Shown here piece by piece: positions 6,438-14,896 of a stretch of 43,180 nt of DNA. Where the stretch lies: positions 1 to 43,180 of the forward strand of contig JAHCRH010000006.1 of NCBI GenBank assembly GCA_020148025.1, in the 5' to 3' direction. Positions within the stretch are counted from its first letter, which is position 1. Each line of letters opens with the position of its first letter. This DNA comes from Patescibacteria group bacterium. Lineage in GTDB: Bacteria; Patescibacteriota; Minisyncoccia; Minisyncoccales; JAHCRE01. The position numbers were made by a program, and so were the translations under genes. The notes under the pieces are model-generated. The model was not told where the DNA came from. It was given only the letters and a program-made list of their open reading frames with translations, and ran no database searches.

Positions 6438-7453
6438 TAAATTAGCCCTTTGCGAACTCTTCGACATCTTTTCAATCCCCAGGGATACCACGGGCAAGAT
6501 TCTTTGAGAGAAGAACTACAAAACCCTGTCTTGCATAATTGGCTACGCGATGATTCGAAAGCGTTGCAATCGATTCCTATTCGAACGAGTGTTTTAATCC
6601 TGTTTAATGAGAGATTGGTCGGTGCGACATCGGGATGGGTTATACTTCCATTGAGAAGTGCGAACCCTGCGGGATGGTAATACCACTCTTCAGCGCCTTT
6701 CACTTCACCTTCTTTTCTAAGCATATTCCAGTCTTTAGTCAAAATATTACCTTTTGCTCTCTGCGACTCATATCGAATTATTGCAGCAATCTCCTCGAGC
6801 CAACGTATTTTAAATATCCTATTAGCAAAGATTCGAATGTGACCCGACCGATACCCCTGAATTAGAATACCCGGCTCCCGTACTCTAAATCTAAAGTACC
6901 GACTCATTTGATATTCATCCGAAAGAATAGTCACTATTTTGATTACCTCTTCATCGAGACTTGTCTCTTCAGTCTTGGCGTCTCTCTCAAACTTTTTTCC
7001 TACAACAGTATGGAAGTAAAGTTGCTCCTGATGCTCAAGTTCGATGATCTTCGATATCTCCTGAAAAACCTTTCCTGGATCATTTGGAAACTTTCGGCGC
7101 CACAAGTTCGTTATATGAACAAGGTCGAGAAGTTGGGGTCCATTACGATCGCGATTGAGAGCGAAACCAAGAAGCCTCTTAAGCTCTGGCCTTTCATATA
7201 TCCCAAGAGCTTTAGCGACCAGAGTTGCGGCGCATTCATTTCTCCTTTGTTGTTCGTCTTCCCTCGGATGTTCATCAAAAGGACCATAGCCTATTCCTAG
7301 TTGGATAACTCTTTCTGGGGCATATCTCTCAAGAAATTCTTTAGTTCCGAAGTTCTCTATAAGCCACCGAGCAAACTCTTCATCGAAGTGGGGATTTTCA
7401 TGTGTTTCTAAGATAATCTCTTCTCCTGCTACCCTAATTTTCAATCTTACCAC
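6437..7453 (-). CDS. DHH/MYG1-like protein, shorter paralogue of the 7555 gene
   Basis: 338 aa. GTG start at 7453, seven bases behind AAAGGAGA. GYGPFDEHPRED (about residues 54-65) aligns with GGGKFDHHF of the neighbour. RLLGFALNRDRNG aligns with KLLTFAERDDKYG. EEWYYHPAGFALLNGS followed by APTNLSLNRIKTLV aligns with PEWYYDLATNSILNGG followed by STAIPFEKIKEIV. I therefore place it in the same MYG1/DHH-like putative phosphoesterase family, with the second histidine of DHH replaced. It lacks the 2H domain and instead ends in a cysteine-rich tail (CKTGFC, then CPWYPWGLKRC), a possible metal site. It has its own promoter at 7522-7550. Catalytic activity is uncertain. Confidence 0.65.
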   Translation of the reverse strand: MVRLKIRVAGEEIILETHENPHFDEEFARWLIENFGTKEFLERYAPERVIQLGIGYGPFDEHPREDEQQRRNECAATLVAKALGIYERPELKRLLGFALNRDRNGPQLLDLVHITNLWRRKFPNDPGKVFQEISKIIELEHQEQLYFHTVVGKKFERDAKTEETSLDEEVIKIVTILSDEYQMSRYFRFRVREPGILIQGYRSGHIRIFANRIFKIRWLEEIAAIIRYESQRAKGNILTKDWNMLRKEGEVKGAEEWYYHPAGFALLNGSITHPDVAPTNLSLNRIKTLVRIGIDCNAFESSRSQLCKTGFCSSSLKESCPWYPWGLKRCRRVRKGLI

Positions 7454-7454
7454 T

Positions 7455-7550
7455 TTCTTATCTCCTTTTTCATTTCAATATGAAATTTTCAAATCGGAGA
7501 TTTTTCTCCGTTACTATCCCTATTATAACTTATTAACTAAACTTTGTCAA
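7455..7550 (-). promoter_or_regulatory. Promoter and structured leader of the 6437 gene
   Basis: TTGACA (7545-7550), 17 bp, TATAAT (7522-7527). The leader holds CGGAGAAAAATCTCCG, a hairpin whose TCTCC could alternatively pair with the AAAGGAGA ribosome binding site. A second small hairpin ATTTCA/TGAAAT follows. Confidence 0.65.
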
Positions 7551-7554
7551 ATTT

Positions 7555-9096
7555 TTACGCCTTTAAAGAAAAATAATGTTTGCTTTTATAAACTATTTGG
7601 CCATTTGGTTTTTGAATGATTTCAGTAAGTCTGATTTTATTTACCAAAAATTTAATTTTAAAATCTTTTTTAAATTCTATTTTTGCCTCTTTAATAACTT
7701 TTTCTTCAATTCCAGGAATAGTAATAGCTATGGTTAAGTGAGGAAGGAATTCTACGGGTTGAAATTGAGGAATGATTTTTTCTAATGAGGGACGAATCTT
7801 CTTTAAAATCTCCCCTCCTTTTTTCTCAGGAATTAAAAAATAAAAAGCCCTAGTCTCATAACCAAGGATTATCCCCGATTTTAGACTTTTACTGTTGATT
7901 TCAATTGAAAATGGTTCGATTTTTTTTAAAAAAGCTTGGGTTTTTTCAAAGAGATTAGATAAATCCCCGGGTTCATATGCTCCTAAATAAATCAGAGTAA
8001 TGTGATAGTTCTGGGCTAAGTGAAGCTTTATACCTGCTGGAGTGCTCTCAATTTTTTCTCTAATTTTTTTAGCAATTTCAAGAGGAACTCGCACTTCAAG
8101 AAAATATTTAGTCCCTTCACCTCTTACTGGAGCTTTCTTTCGAAAAAGAACCCCGCCCAAACCTTCCTTTACTATTTCCTTTATCTTTTCAAAAGGAATA
8201 GCGGTAGAGGGTGTTCCTTTTGGATTAACTCCCCCATTCAAGATAGAATTTGTGGCAAGGTCATAATACCATTCTGGAATTTTCGGCAATCTCCCTGGTT
8301 TCATAAGTTCAAGTGGAGGGAAACTAATTTCTCGATTTTGAACTTCAATTTCTTCTTGTCTCAAAAGACCAATTACCAATCTGAGGTCAACTCTTTTTAG
8401 AGGACGAGTAATAATATTTACATGACCTGAAGAAGCTTTTTGTAAAACAACATCTGCCCGTTCACCAATGGAGGAACGTAACCAACCAACTATACTTGGG
8501 TTATCAGATTCGATTGCTACTACTTTCAATTTTTTCCCCTTTTGTTTTACGAAGAAAACTTCAGCTTTTTTCTCTTTCGATTTTTTTTTGAACTCTTCAG
8601 GAAGATCTTTATGTCTTCGTTTTTCCTCAAGATAATGAGCGTGGATTACAGGTAAAATTACATCTATTACTTTGTTGGGATCAGAGCCTAAAATTTTATT
8701 TACATTTGAAATTAGACCCGAAAGTCCGAAGGCCTTATCAATTGGATCCTTGGAAATTGTTCCCATTCCATATTTATCATCTCTTTCTGCAAAAGTTAAA
8801 AGTTTAGCTAATGAAGGATCATTTGATATTTTAAGATCTTCGGCTATCAATTGAGAAACTGTTTTATGTTTAAAATGATGATCAAACTTCCCACCTCCAA
8901 TATCAATCAAAAAAAATCCTTTTTTAAATAAAGAATCTGAAGTTTCATTTTCCGGAAGAATGTTTCGGACTTCGATTTCTGCATTTTCGATTCCTGGATA
9001 TTTTTTCTTTCCAAATTTTTTTAATAAAAAAACAGCCACGATTGTATCTGGTTGAAGAATAGTAGGAATGAAGATTTTTTTATAAGAAAATTTCAT
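7555..9096 (-). CDS. DHH/MYG1-like domain fused to 2H phosphoesterase (LigT-like)
   Basis: 513 aa. The N-terminal half resembles MYG1/UPF0160 and DHH phosphoesterases: DTIVAVFLLKKF (about residues 18-29), then FFLIDIGGGKFDHH (about 62-75), AERDDKYG, and the C-terminal substrate-like region up to residue 300. The C-terminal part (about 340-513) is a 2H phosphoesterase with both HxT motifs, YHITLIYL (about 365) and LPHLTIAIT (about 453), as in LigT/ThpR RNA 2',3'-cyclic phosphodiesterases. The fusion suggests nucleotide or RNA end processing, which is inference. The ATG at 9096 has no Shine-Dalgarno sequence. A TAGAAT box lies 14 nt upstream, so the mRNA may be near leaderless. Confidence 0.75.
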   Translation of the reverse strand: MKFSYKKIFIPTILQPDTIVAVFLLKKFGKKKYPGIENAEIEVRNILPENETSDSLFKKGFFLIDIGGGKFDHHFKHKTVSQLIAEDLKISNDPSLAKLLTFAERDDKYGMGTISKDPIDKAFGLSGLISNVNKILGSDPNKVIDVILPVIHAHYLEEKRRHKDLPEEFKKKSKEKKAEVFFVKQKGKKLKVVAIESDNPSIVGWLRSSIGERADVVLQKASSGHVNIITRPLKRVDLRLVIGLLRQEEIEVQNREISFPPLELMKPGRLPKIPEWYYDLATNSILNGGVNPKGTPSTAIPFEKIKEIVKEGLGGVLFRKKAPVRGEGTKYFLEVRVPLEIAKKIREKIESTPAGIKLHLAQNYHITLIYLGAYEPGDLSNLFEKTQAFLKKIEPFSIEINSKSLKSGIILGYETRAFYFLIPEKKGGEILKKIRPSLEKIIPQFQPVEFLPHLTIAITIPGIEEKVIKEAKIEFKKDFKIKFLVNKIRLTEIIQKPNGQIVYKSKHYFSLKA

Positions 9097-9141
9097 GGTT
9101 ATATTACTTTATTCTATCTAAATTTTATTTGAAAAAAAAGA

Positions 9142-9810
9142 TTAAGAGAGAGAAAGAATATGGCTCGGTTTCTCATCTGGTCGTCTAAATGTAAGGCTAA
9201 TTACCAGAGAATCAGGATTATCCCAGGCATGGATGAACCAAGTCGCTTCTAATACCCGTTTAAACGGCTCGGGTAGGTTGTCAATGCTAAAGAGTTTTGT
9301 TCCTCTTTTGTCTTTGAAAGTCTCTTGTCCCGGGTTTACAAAGTAGGCTTTAACGTTGAATTTTTCCATTGCTCGTTTTCTAGGACGGGAACGCCCTGCT
9401 TCAGTTACTCTTTGTCTAATTCTTAGGAAAACTTTCTTTATTCCTCTTTGTTTTGCAATTTCTACCAGGTTTTGAAGAGTCTCTGTTCCCGAAACCGAGG
9501 TACTTCTATTAAGAATTAAGGGCATTCCTATGGCTTCGATTTTTCCCTTATCCACGGTTCGGAAATTAAGAGTACTCCCTGCTCCTGTTCGTAGTGCTAT
9601 CTGTGTTTTTTTGATCTGAGATCTCATCTTGCTCTCTTCTACTGATTTATCTCTGATCAAGGGTACGCCTAACTCCTGAAGTTCCTTAGGGAAACGCTTG
9701 TTCGTAAATGTTATAGCAAGGATCAATGCCTTCGTTTTCGGAATCGGGACAATAATTTCTTTCCCTCTCTTATTTGTGTTTGTTGGCGAAAGCCTTAGGC
9801 ATTCTACCAA
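9142..9810 (-). CDS. Basic protein of unknown function (222 aa)
   Basis: Unrecognised. The longest frame begins with TTG at 9810, nine bases behind GGAGG. Two ATGs lie between (9818 and 9814). The one at 9814 has the better spacing, but it opens a 14-codon ORF in another frame (MFGRMPKAFANKHK, stop). Either that is a translated upstream ORF overlapping the gene, or the sequence holds a frameshift. The protein is rich in Arg/Lys (VFLRIRQRVTEAGRSRPRKRAMEKF) with alternating strand-like stretches, compatible with nucleic acid binding. It ends at 9142, 45 bp behind the start of the gene at 7555. Confidence 0.6.
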   Translation of the reverse strand: MVECLRLSPTNTNKRGKEIIVPIPKTKALILAITFTNKRFPKELQELGVPLIRDKSVEESKMRSQIKKTQIALRTGAGSTLNFRTVDKGKIEAIGMPLILNRSTSVSGTETLQNLVEIAKQRGIKKVFLRIRQRVTEAGRSRPRKRAMEKFNVKAYFVNPGQETFKDKRGTKLFSIDNLPEPFKRVLEATWFIHAWDNPDSLVISLTFRRPDEKPSHILSLS

Positions 9811-10007
9811 ACATACATACCTCCTCCCCTTAAATGGGGAAACTATCTACCAATAATTTGGTTTTTCATTCCAGGTAATTCTGTTCTCTCACTACAATTT
9901 TTTTTGATAGACAATTTTCCCATCTAAAAGGTTTTTCCTTTTTAATTTTTCAAAGAACTATTTCTGCTTTACACTTCTATTATACACCCATAGTTAAAAT
10001 TTGTCAA
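9811..10007 (-). promoter_or_regulatory. Promoter and long structured leader with boxA-like element
   Basis: Promoter TTGACA (10002-10007), 17 bp, TATAAT (9979-9984). It is followed by boxA-like TAGTTCTTTGAAAA (9947-9960). Further on, a segment at 9906-9925 and one at 9833-9851 can pair over about 19 of 20 positions. The downstream arm overlaps a competing hairpin CCCC-ATTTAA-GGGG next to the GGAGG ribosome binding site. Two mutually exclusive folds are the hallmark of a switch. Confidence 0.65.
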
Positions 10008-10011
10008 GGGT

Positions 10012-10040
10012 TTGTAGTAAAAAAAGCAAAATAGTATAAT
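10012..10040 (+). promoter_or_regulatory. cysS promoter
   Basis: TTGTAG (10012-10017), 17 bp, TATAAT (10035-10040), ten bases before the ATG at 10050. It implies an almost leaderless mRNA and is divergent from the promoter at 9979-10007. Confidence 0.65.
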
Positions 10041-10049
10041 AATATAATT

Positions 10050-11450
10050 ATGCTCAAACTCTACAATACTCTATCTCGAAAAAAAGAAGTTTTTAGGCCT
10101 CGAAAGCCACCTCAAGTTGGGATGTATATCTGCGGCCCTACGGTTTACGGCCCTTCCCATTTAGGACACGCCAGAACCTATGTTGCTTTTGACGTCATTA
10201 GAAAATATCTCGAATTAAAGAGATATAAAGTTAGATACATTCTCAATATCACTGACATTCACGATGATATAATTAAAGCATCAAAAAAACTTAAGATAAA
10301 TATCAGGGATTTGGCAAGAAAATATACCAAGCAATTTTTCCAAGATATCAAGGCTTTGGGGATAAAGAAAGCAAGTCTATATCCTCAAGTTTCAAAACAT
10401 ATTAAAGAAATAATCAAAATGCTAAAAACTCTCGAAGGCAAGGGTTTTGCTTATGAAAGAAAGGGGTCGGTTTATTTTGATATTTCAAAATTTCCAGACT
10501 ACGGAAAACTTTCCAGGATAAAATTAAAAAAAGAAATTTCAGGAACAAGAATTGCCACTGATAAATATGAGAAAGAAGAAGCAATGGATTTTGCCCTCTG
10601 GAAAAAAACAAGGCCGGAGGAGCCAACCTGGCCCAGTCCTTGGGGAAAAGGAAGACCGGGGTGGCATATTGAATGTTCAGTAATGTCCCAAAAATATCTA
10701 GGAAAACAAATTGATATCCATGGTGGCGCAAAAGATCTTATTTTTCCTCACCATGAAAACGAGATCGCCCAATCGGAAGCAGCAACTGGCAAAAAACCCT
10801 TTGTAAAATATTGGCTTCACGGAGGACTTTTAACAGTCAATAAGCAAAAGATGTCAAAAAGTCTGGGAAATTATATTGAGATTCCCCAGATGCTCAAAGA
10901 ATATTCTCCTCGACTAATTCGATTTTTTATAATTAGTTCTCATTATCGCTCTCCTCTTGATTTTAATAAACGAGCGATTAAACAAGATGAAAGAAGTCTC
11001 CGGCGACTTGATGAATTTGTAGATAAATTAAAAAGTTTAAAAAGTAAAAAAGATAAAAAGATTTATAAAAAATTAACGCTAATAACAAAAAAAGAATTTG
11101 AGCGACATATGGACAATGACTTCAATACTCCGAGGGCCTTGGCTTCTATTTTTAAATTAATTAATCGTGGTAATTTGCTTTTGAGCCAGAATAAATTAGC
11201 ATTTCAAGATGTCAAAGATATTTTAAAATTTTTAAGAAAAATTGATAAAGTTTTTAATTTTATATTCTGGGAAAAGCCAAAAAAAGAAAAAGCCCCTAAA
11301 AAGATCCTAAAATTAGTTGAGGAACGAGAAAAATATCGTCAAGAAAAAGAATGGAAGAAAGCCGATGAAATAAGAAGAGAAATCAAGAAAATGGGCTGGC
11401 AGATTGAAGACACCAAAGAAGGACCAAAAATAAAAAACTTTAAACAATAA
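10050..11450 (+). CDS. cysS: Cysteinyl-tRNA synthetase
   Basis: 466 aa, class I. The N-terminus matches CysRS (LYNTLSRKKEVFRP). The zinc ligand cysteine is in MYICGPTVYG (C28). The HIGH-type motif is SHLGH (36-40). Further zinc ligands are in HIECSVMS and HHENEIAQSE. KMSKS lies at about 267. The C-terminal anticodon region ends in the conserved KKMGWQIEDTKEGPKI. Length is normal for a bacterial CysRS. Confidence 0.97.
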   Translation: MLKLYNTLSRKKEVFRPRKPPQVGMYICGPTVYGPSHLGHARTYVAFDVIRKYLELKRYKVRYILNITDIHDDIIKASKKLKINIRDLARKYTKQFFQDIKALGIKKASLYPQVSKHIKEIIKMLKTLEGKGFAYERKGSVYFDISKFPDYGKLSRIKLKKEISGTRIATDKYEKEEAMDFALWKKTRPEEPTWPSPWGKGRPGWHIECSVMSQKYLGKQIDIHGGAKDLIFPHHENEIAQSEAATGKKPFVKYWLHGGLLTVNKQKMSKSLGNYIEIPQMLKEYSPRLIRFFIISSHYRSPLDFNKRAIKQDERSLRRLDEFVDKLKSLKSKKDKKIYKKLTLITKKEFERHMDNDFNTPRALASIFKLINRGNLLLSQNKLAFQDVKDILKFLRKIDKVFNFIFWEKPKKEKAPKKILKLVEEREKYRQEKEWKKADEIRREIKKMGWQIEDTKEGPKIKNFKQ

Positions 11451-11471
11451 ACTCTAAACCTTAAACTAAAT

Positions 11472-11495
11472 TGCCAGAGGCCCGTCCTCTGGCAA
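11472..11495. terminator. Bidirectional terminator carrying the CCAGAGG palindrome
   Basis: TTGCCAGAGG and CCTCTGGCAA form a perfect 10-bp stem between convergent cysS and the glycosyltransferase. The core CCAGAGGCCCGTCCTCTGG (11474-11492) also occurs twice inside the P-type ATPase gene at 19478-19521. Confidence 0.8.
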
Positions 11496-11500
11496 ATCTT

Positions 11501-12712
11501 TTATCTTAACCAGTCTAAAATATCTTTGTTGGCGACTTCCTCGAACATCTCTTCAACAGAAAAGCTTTCCTTTAGCCTTTTTTGTTTATTTTTTTGGCAA
11601 ATTTGATAAAAATCTAAAACCTGGTCAGCAACTTTGCTCCAGGAATATTTTTTGGCTTCTTTTCGACCCCACCTTCCTATTTCTTCTCTCAAATTTTTAT
11701 TTTTAATTAAAATTTCCAATTTTTTAGCTAAATCTTTATAACTCCTGGGCCTTGCTAAAAATTTTTCATTTCTTTTCCCCTTCAAAAGCGCTTTGTAGCC
11801 TCTGTTGGCAAAGGCTACCACTGGTAATTTACAGGCCATTCCCTCAAGCAAAACTATCCCAAAACTCTCTCCGTAAATGGAAGGAGCACAAAAAATATCA
11901 GAGGTTGTAAAATAAGAAACGAGGTTTTTCCCGGTTTTTTCTCCTTCAAAATAAACTTCTTTTAAATCGTGATTTTTAACGAAAGATTGACAGTCTGCTT
12001 TTAGCTCTCCATCTCCAATAATAATCAATCTTAGATTGGGAAATTTTTTGGTTAAAATTTGATAGGCCTTAATTAAATAAATTAGACCTTTTCTTTCTTC
12101 AATTCTGCCAACAAACAGGATATTAATTTTCCCATCAGAAAATTTTTTAATTTTTGGAACTCGGGGATTAAATTTTTCAAGATCTACGCCATTGGGGATA
12201 ACTGTTTTTAGTGGACTGCATTTTTTAAAAACATTGAGGGCTATAGGAGAAACACCTATTATTCCATCAATTTTCCATTGAACAATTTTTTTCAGAATAT
12301 AGAGAAAAATGGGAAATTCTTTCAAAAATTCACTCCTCCCAATATCAGAATGAAAAGTTAAAATATTTAAAGCTTGAGATCTTTCTAAAATCTGAAAAGA
12401 AGAAGGGAAACTAAAATTGTGAAAATGTAAAATATCAAATTTTTCTTCTCTCAATGTATTTTCAATTGCCAAAGGATTAAAATTCATAGCAAAATCCGAT
12501 CTCCCCCCGCCAAAAGGAAGGGAAAAAGAAGTTCCCAGCAAAATTACCTCTTTTCCATAATTTTCCTCAATCGCTCTTCTGGGGACAATAATTTTTAATC
12601 GATAACGCCTTCTTTTAAATTCTTTGCGCAATCCTAAAATATGACTTTTTACCCCTCCCGGCCTTAAAAAGGAATGCAAAGAAATTAAACCGATTTTGGG
12701 AAGTTTTTTCAT
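11501..12712 (-). CDS. GT-B glycosyltransferase, GT4 type
   Basis: 403 aa from the ATG at 12712 (MKKLPKIGLISLHSF). A longer frame to 12802 would overlap divergent dnaB. The N-terminal Rossmann half has LRPGGVKSHILGL, the usual glycine-rich acceptor loop, and DILHFHNF. The C-terminal half has INILFVGRIEERKGLIYLIK, VYFEGEKTGKNLVSYF and APSIYGESFGIVLLEGMACKLPVVA, the GT4 EX7E nucleotide-sugar motif. It probably transfers a hexose from a nucleotide sugar to a lipid or wall glycan at the cytoplasmic face. The substrate is not predictable. Confidence 0.9.
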   Translation of the reverse strand: MKKLPKIGLISLHSFLRPGGVKSHILGLRKEFKRRRYRLKIIVPRRAIEENYGKEVILLGTSFSLPFGGGRSDFAMNFNPLAIENTLREEKFDILHFHNFSFPSSFQILERSQALNILTFHSDIGRSEFLKEFPIFLYILKKIVQWKIDGIIGVSPIALNVFKKCSPLKTVIPNGVDLEKFNPRVPKIKKFSDGKINILFVGRIEERKGLIYLIKAYQILTKKFPNLRLIIIGDGELKADCQSFVKNHDLKEVYFEGEKTGKNLVSYFTTSDIFCAPSIYGESFGIVLLEGMACKLPVVAFANRGYKALLKGKRNEKFLARPRSYKDLAKKLEILIKNKNLREEIGRWGRKEAKKYSWSKVADQVLDFYQICQKNKQKRLKESFSVEEMFEEVANKDILDWLR

Positions 12713-12784
12713 ATTTGCCAAAGTTATTTGCTTTTGATATATTGTAATTGAAAACCTAAACCATATCAACAAACTTCTTTTATT

Positions 12785-14143
12785 ATGAATAACAATTCTC
12801 AATTACCAGAAAAATTACCTCCTCAGTCAATCGAGGGCGAGAAATCCCTGCTTGGCTGTTTTATGCTTGACAAAAATGCCATTTTAAAGGTTGCTGATTT
12901 TTTACAATCCCGAGATTTTTATAAAAAAATCCATCAAGAAATTTATACAACTATGATTGATCTCTTCGAAAGAAGAGAGCCAATTGATCTTCTTTCAGTT
13001 TCCAGTCGTCTCAAGGAAAAAAATTTGTTGGAAGAAATCGGGGGAAATAGTTATTTGACCGAATTAATAAATTCTGTTCCTACCGCCAGCCACGTGGCCA
13101 ATTATGCCAGGATTGTCCAGAGAAAAAGAATTTTAAGAGATTTAATTGATGCCTCACACGAAATTGGCGCTTTGGGCTACAACGAATCAGAAGATGTTGA
13201 TGTTTTATTAGATAAGGCAGAAAAAAGAATTTTTAGCATTGCCCAAAAAAGTTTGACTCAAAATTTCGTACCGGTGAAAGCAACTTTAGAGGAAGCCTTT
13301 GAAAGAATCGACAACCTATCAAAACACAAAGGACTTCCCCGAGGTTTAGCTACTGGTTTTGTCGATTTAGATAATATTTTAGCTGGTCTCCAAAAATCTG
13401 ATTTAATAATTTTAGCATCACGTCCCACACTCGGAAAAAGTAGCTTAGCCCTAAATATCGCTGCCAATATCGCCGTTAATGAGAAAATACCAGTTGGTAT
13501 ATTTAGTTTAGAGATGTCAGGAGATCAGGTGGTTGATAGGTTGATTGCTAGTTTAGCTAATGTTGATTTGTGGAGATTAAGAACAGGAAGACTCTCTAGC
13601 GACGGGGAAAATAATGATTTTGTGAGAATTCAACGGGCCTTGGGAATTTTAGCTGAGGCTCCAATTTTTATCGATGATGCCCCCTCCCCAAATATTTTGC
13701 AGATGAGGGCAATGGCTCGGAGATTACAGGCAGAACATAGTTTAGGGCTGATCGTTGTTGATTATTTACAATTAATGGAAGCGAGAAACCCCAATGATCC
13801 AATTGTTCGACAGATAACTGAGATTTCCAAATCTCTTAAGGGCTTAGCCAGAGAACTCAATATTCCGGTTTTAGCTTTATCTCAATTATCCCGAGCAGTC
13901 GAACAAAGATCCCCCAAAATTCCCAGATTAGCCGATCTTCGTGAAAGCGGAAGTTTAGAACAAGATGCAGACGTAGTTTTATTCATATATAGAGAGGATC
14001 GCTACAAACCAAATAGCTCCCGAAAAAATATTGCCGATATAATCATTGCTAAACATCGAAATGGTCCGGTTGGAAAAGTTGAATTATATTTCGATGAAAG
14101 GATAGTATCCTTCCGCAACTTAGAAAAAGAACTCCAAGAGTAA
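12785..14143 (+). CDS. dnaB: Replicative DNA helicase
   Basis: 452 aa. The N-terminal primase-interacting domain is LPPQSIEGEKSLLGCFMLD. A linker at about 150-175 is followed by the RecA-like domain with GLATGFVDLDNILAGL, Walker A SRPTLGKSS (first position S where A or G is usual), IFSLEMS, Walker B LIVVDYLQLM, and ALSQLSRAVEQR. The C-terminal loop LRESGSLEQDADVVLF is canonical. No intein is present. recR follows 1 bp after its stop, so the two are co-transcribed. Confidence 0.97.
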   Translation: MNNNSQLPEKLPPQSIEGEKSLLGCFMLDKNAILKVADFLQSRDFYKKIHQEIYTTMIDLFERREPIDLLSVSSRLKEKNLLEEIGGNSYLTELINSVPTASHVANYARIVQRKRILRDLIDASHEIGALGYNESEDVDVLLDKAEKRIFSIAQKSLTQNFVPVKATLEEAFERIDNLSKHKGLPRGLATGFVDLDNILAGLQKSDLIILASRPTLGKSSLALNIAANIAVNEKIPVGIFSLEMSGDQVVDRLIASLANVDLWRLRTGRLSSDGENNDFVRIQRALGILAEAPIFIDDAPSPNILQMRAMARRLQAEHSLGLIVVDYLQLMEARNPNDPIVRQITEISKSLKGLARELNIPVLALSQLSRAVEQRSPKIPRLADLRESGSLEQDADVVLFIYREDRYKPNSSRKNIADIIIAKHRNGPVGKVELYFDERIVSFRNLEKELQE

Positions 14144-14144
14144 A

Positions 14145-14783
14145 ATGTATCCCAAGGCTATTCAAAAACTGATTGATATATTCTCTAAATTTCCGACCGT
14201 TGGGCCGAGAACAGCTACCCGGTTTGTTTTTTATTTGATGAAAACCAAAAAAGAAGAAATTGAAGATTTAATAAAATCAATAACCAATCTAAAAAAAAGA
14301 GTTAAAATTTGTCCTTTTTGTTTCAATCCCTTCGAGGGCGAGGACAATCTTTGTAAAATCTGTTCTGATTCCTCAGGGGATAAAACTTTACTTTGCATCG
14401 TTGAAAAAGAAACTGATTTAACTTCAATCGAAAAGACAAAAAAATATAAGGGTCTTTATTTTATCTTGGGTGGAACCGTTTCGAAATTAAAAAAACAAGA
14501 TTTAAAAAAACTCAAAATTAAAGAATTAACCGAGCGAATTAAAAATCCTCAAAAATTTGGCATTTCCGATGCTAAATTCAAGGAAATTATCATTGCCACT
14601 AATCCAACTACTGAAGGCGAAGCCACAGCTTTATATTTAGAAAGAATTTTAAAACCCTTAACTTGTGGTGAGCCTGCCGAACCAATAAAAATCACCCGGC
14701 TTGGCCGAGGATTACCAGTTGGTGCTGAACTAGAATATGCTGATAAGGAGACTCTAGGATCGGCCTTAGAAGGAAGAAAATAA
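14145..14783 (+). CDS. recR: Recombination protein RecR
   Basis: 212 aa. An HhH motif lies in FPTVGPRTATRF. The C4 zinc module is CPFCFNPFEGEDNLCKIC. The Toprim domain begins with LLCIVEKETDLTSIEKT and includes IIATNPTTEGEATALYL. The end ITRLGRGLPVGAELEYAD is the conserved RecR C-terminus. Between LERILKPL and IKITRLGRG sits LTCGEPAEP, a stretch of about 9 residues not expected in RecR. It is encoded by a short dispersed-repeat-like sequence (14663-14683). The insert lies on a surface loop, so activity may be retained. Confidence 0.95.
   Translation: MYPKAIQKLIDIFSKFPTVGPRTATRFVFYLMKTKKEEIEDLIKSITNLKKRVKICPFCFNPFEGEDNLCKICSDSSGDKTLLCIVEKETDLTSIEKTKKYKGLYFILGGTVSKLKKQDLKKLKIKELTERIKNPQKFGISDAKFKEIIIATNPTTEGEATALYLERILKPLTCGEPAEPIKITRLGRGLPVGAELEYADKETLGSALEGRK
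14663..14683 (+). repeat. In-frame short repeat inserted in recR
   Basis: ACTTGTGGTGAGCCTGCCGA encodes TCGEPAE. I know this type of sequence (TCGEPVEP/TCGEPAEP) from short repeats scattered in genes of several uncultivated bacterial genomes. It interrupts an otherwise conserved RecR segment. Only one copy lies in this window. Confidence 0.5.
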
Positions 14784-14788
14784 AAAGT

Positions 14789-14896
14789 GCCTCGATGTCG
14801 GGTTTAGTATTGAACTCATTGGAATAAGTCAAATAATTTTATCTAGGTCTCAAGTGAATCTACTTTAGACACAACACCCGACGATCGAGGCTTTTT
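14789..14896. terminator. Large-loop hairpin ending the structured RNA
   Basis: GCCTCGAT-N-TCGGGT and ACCCGA-NN-ATCGAGGC enclose a 72-nt loop. T-runs flank both sides (CTTTTTG on plus, CTTTTTATTTT on minus). It may terminate both recR transcripts (plus) and the RNA from 15290 (minus). Confidence 0.6.

Noticed and set aside
12713-12802. N-terminal extension of the glycosyltransferase
   Set aside because: It would overlap the divergent dnaB start, and the family's N-terminus begins at MKKLPKIGLISLH.
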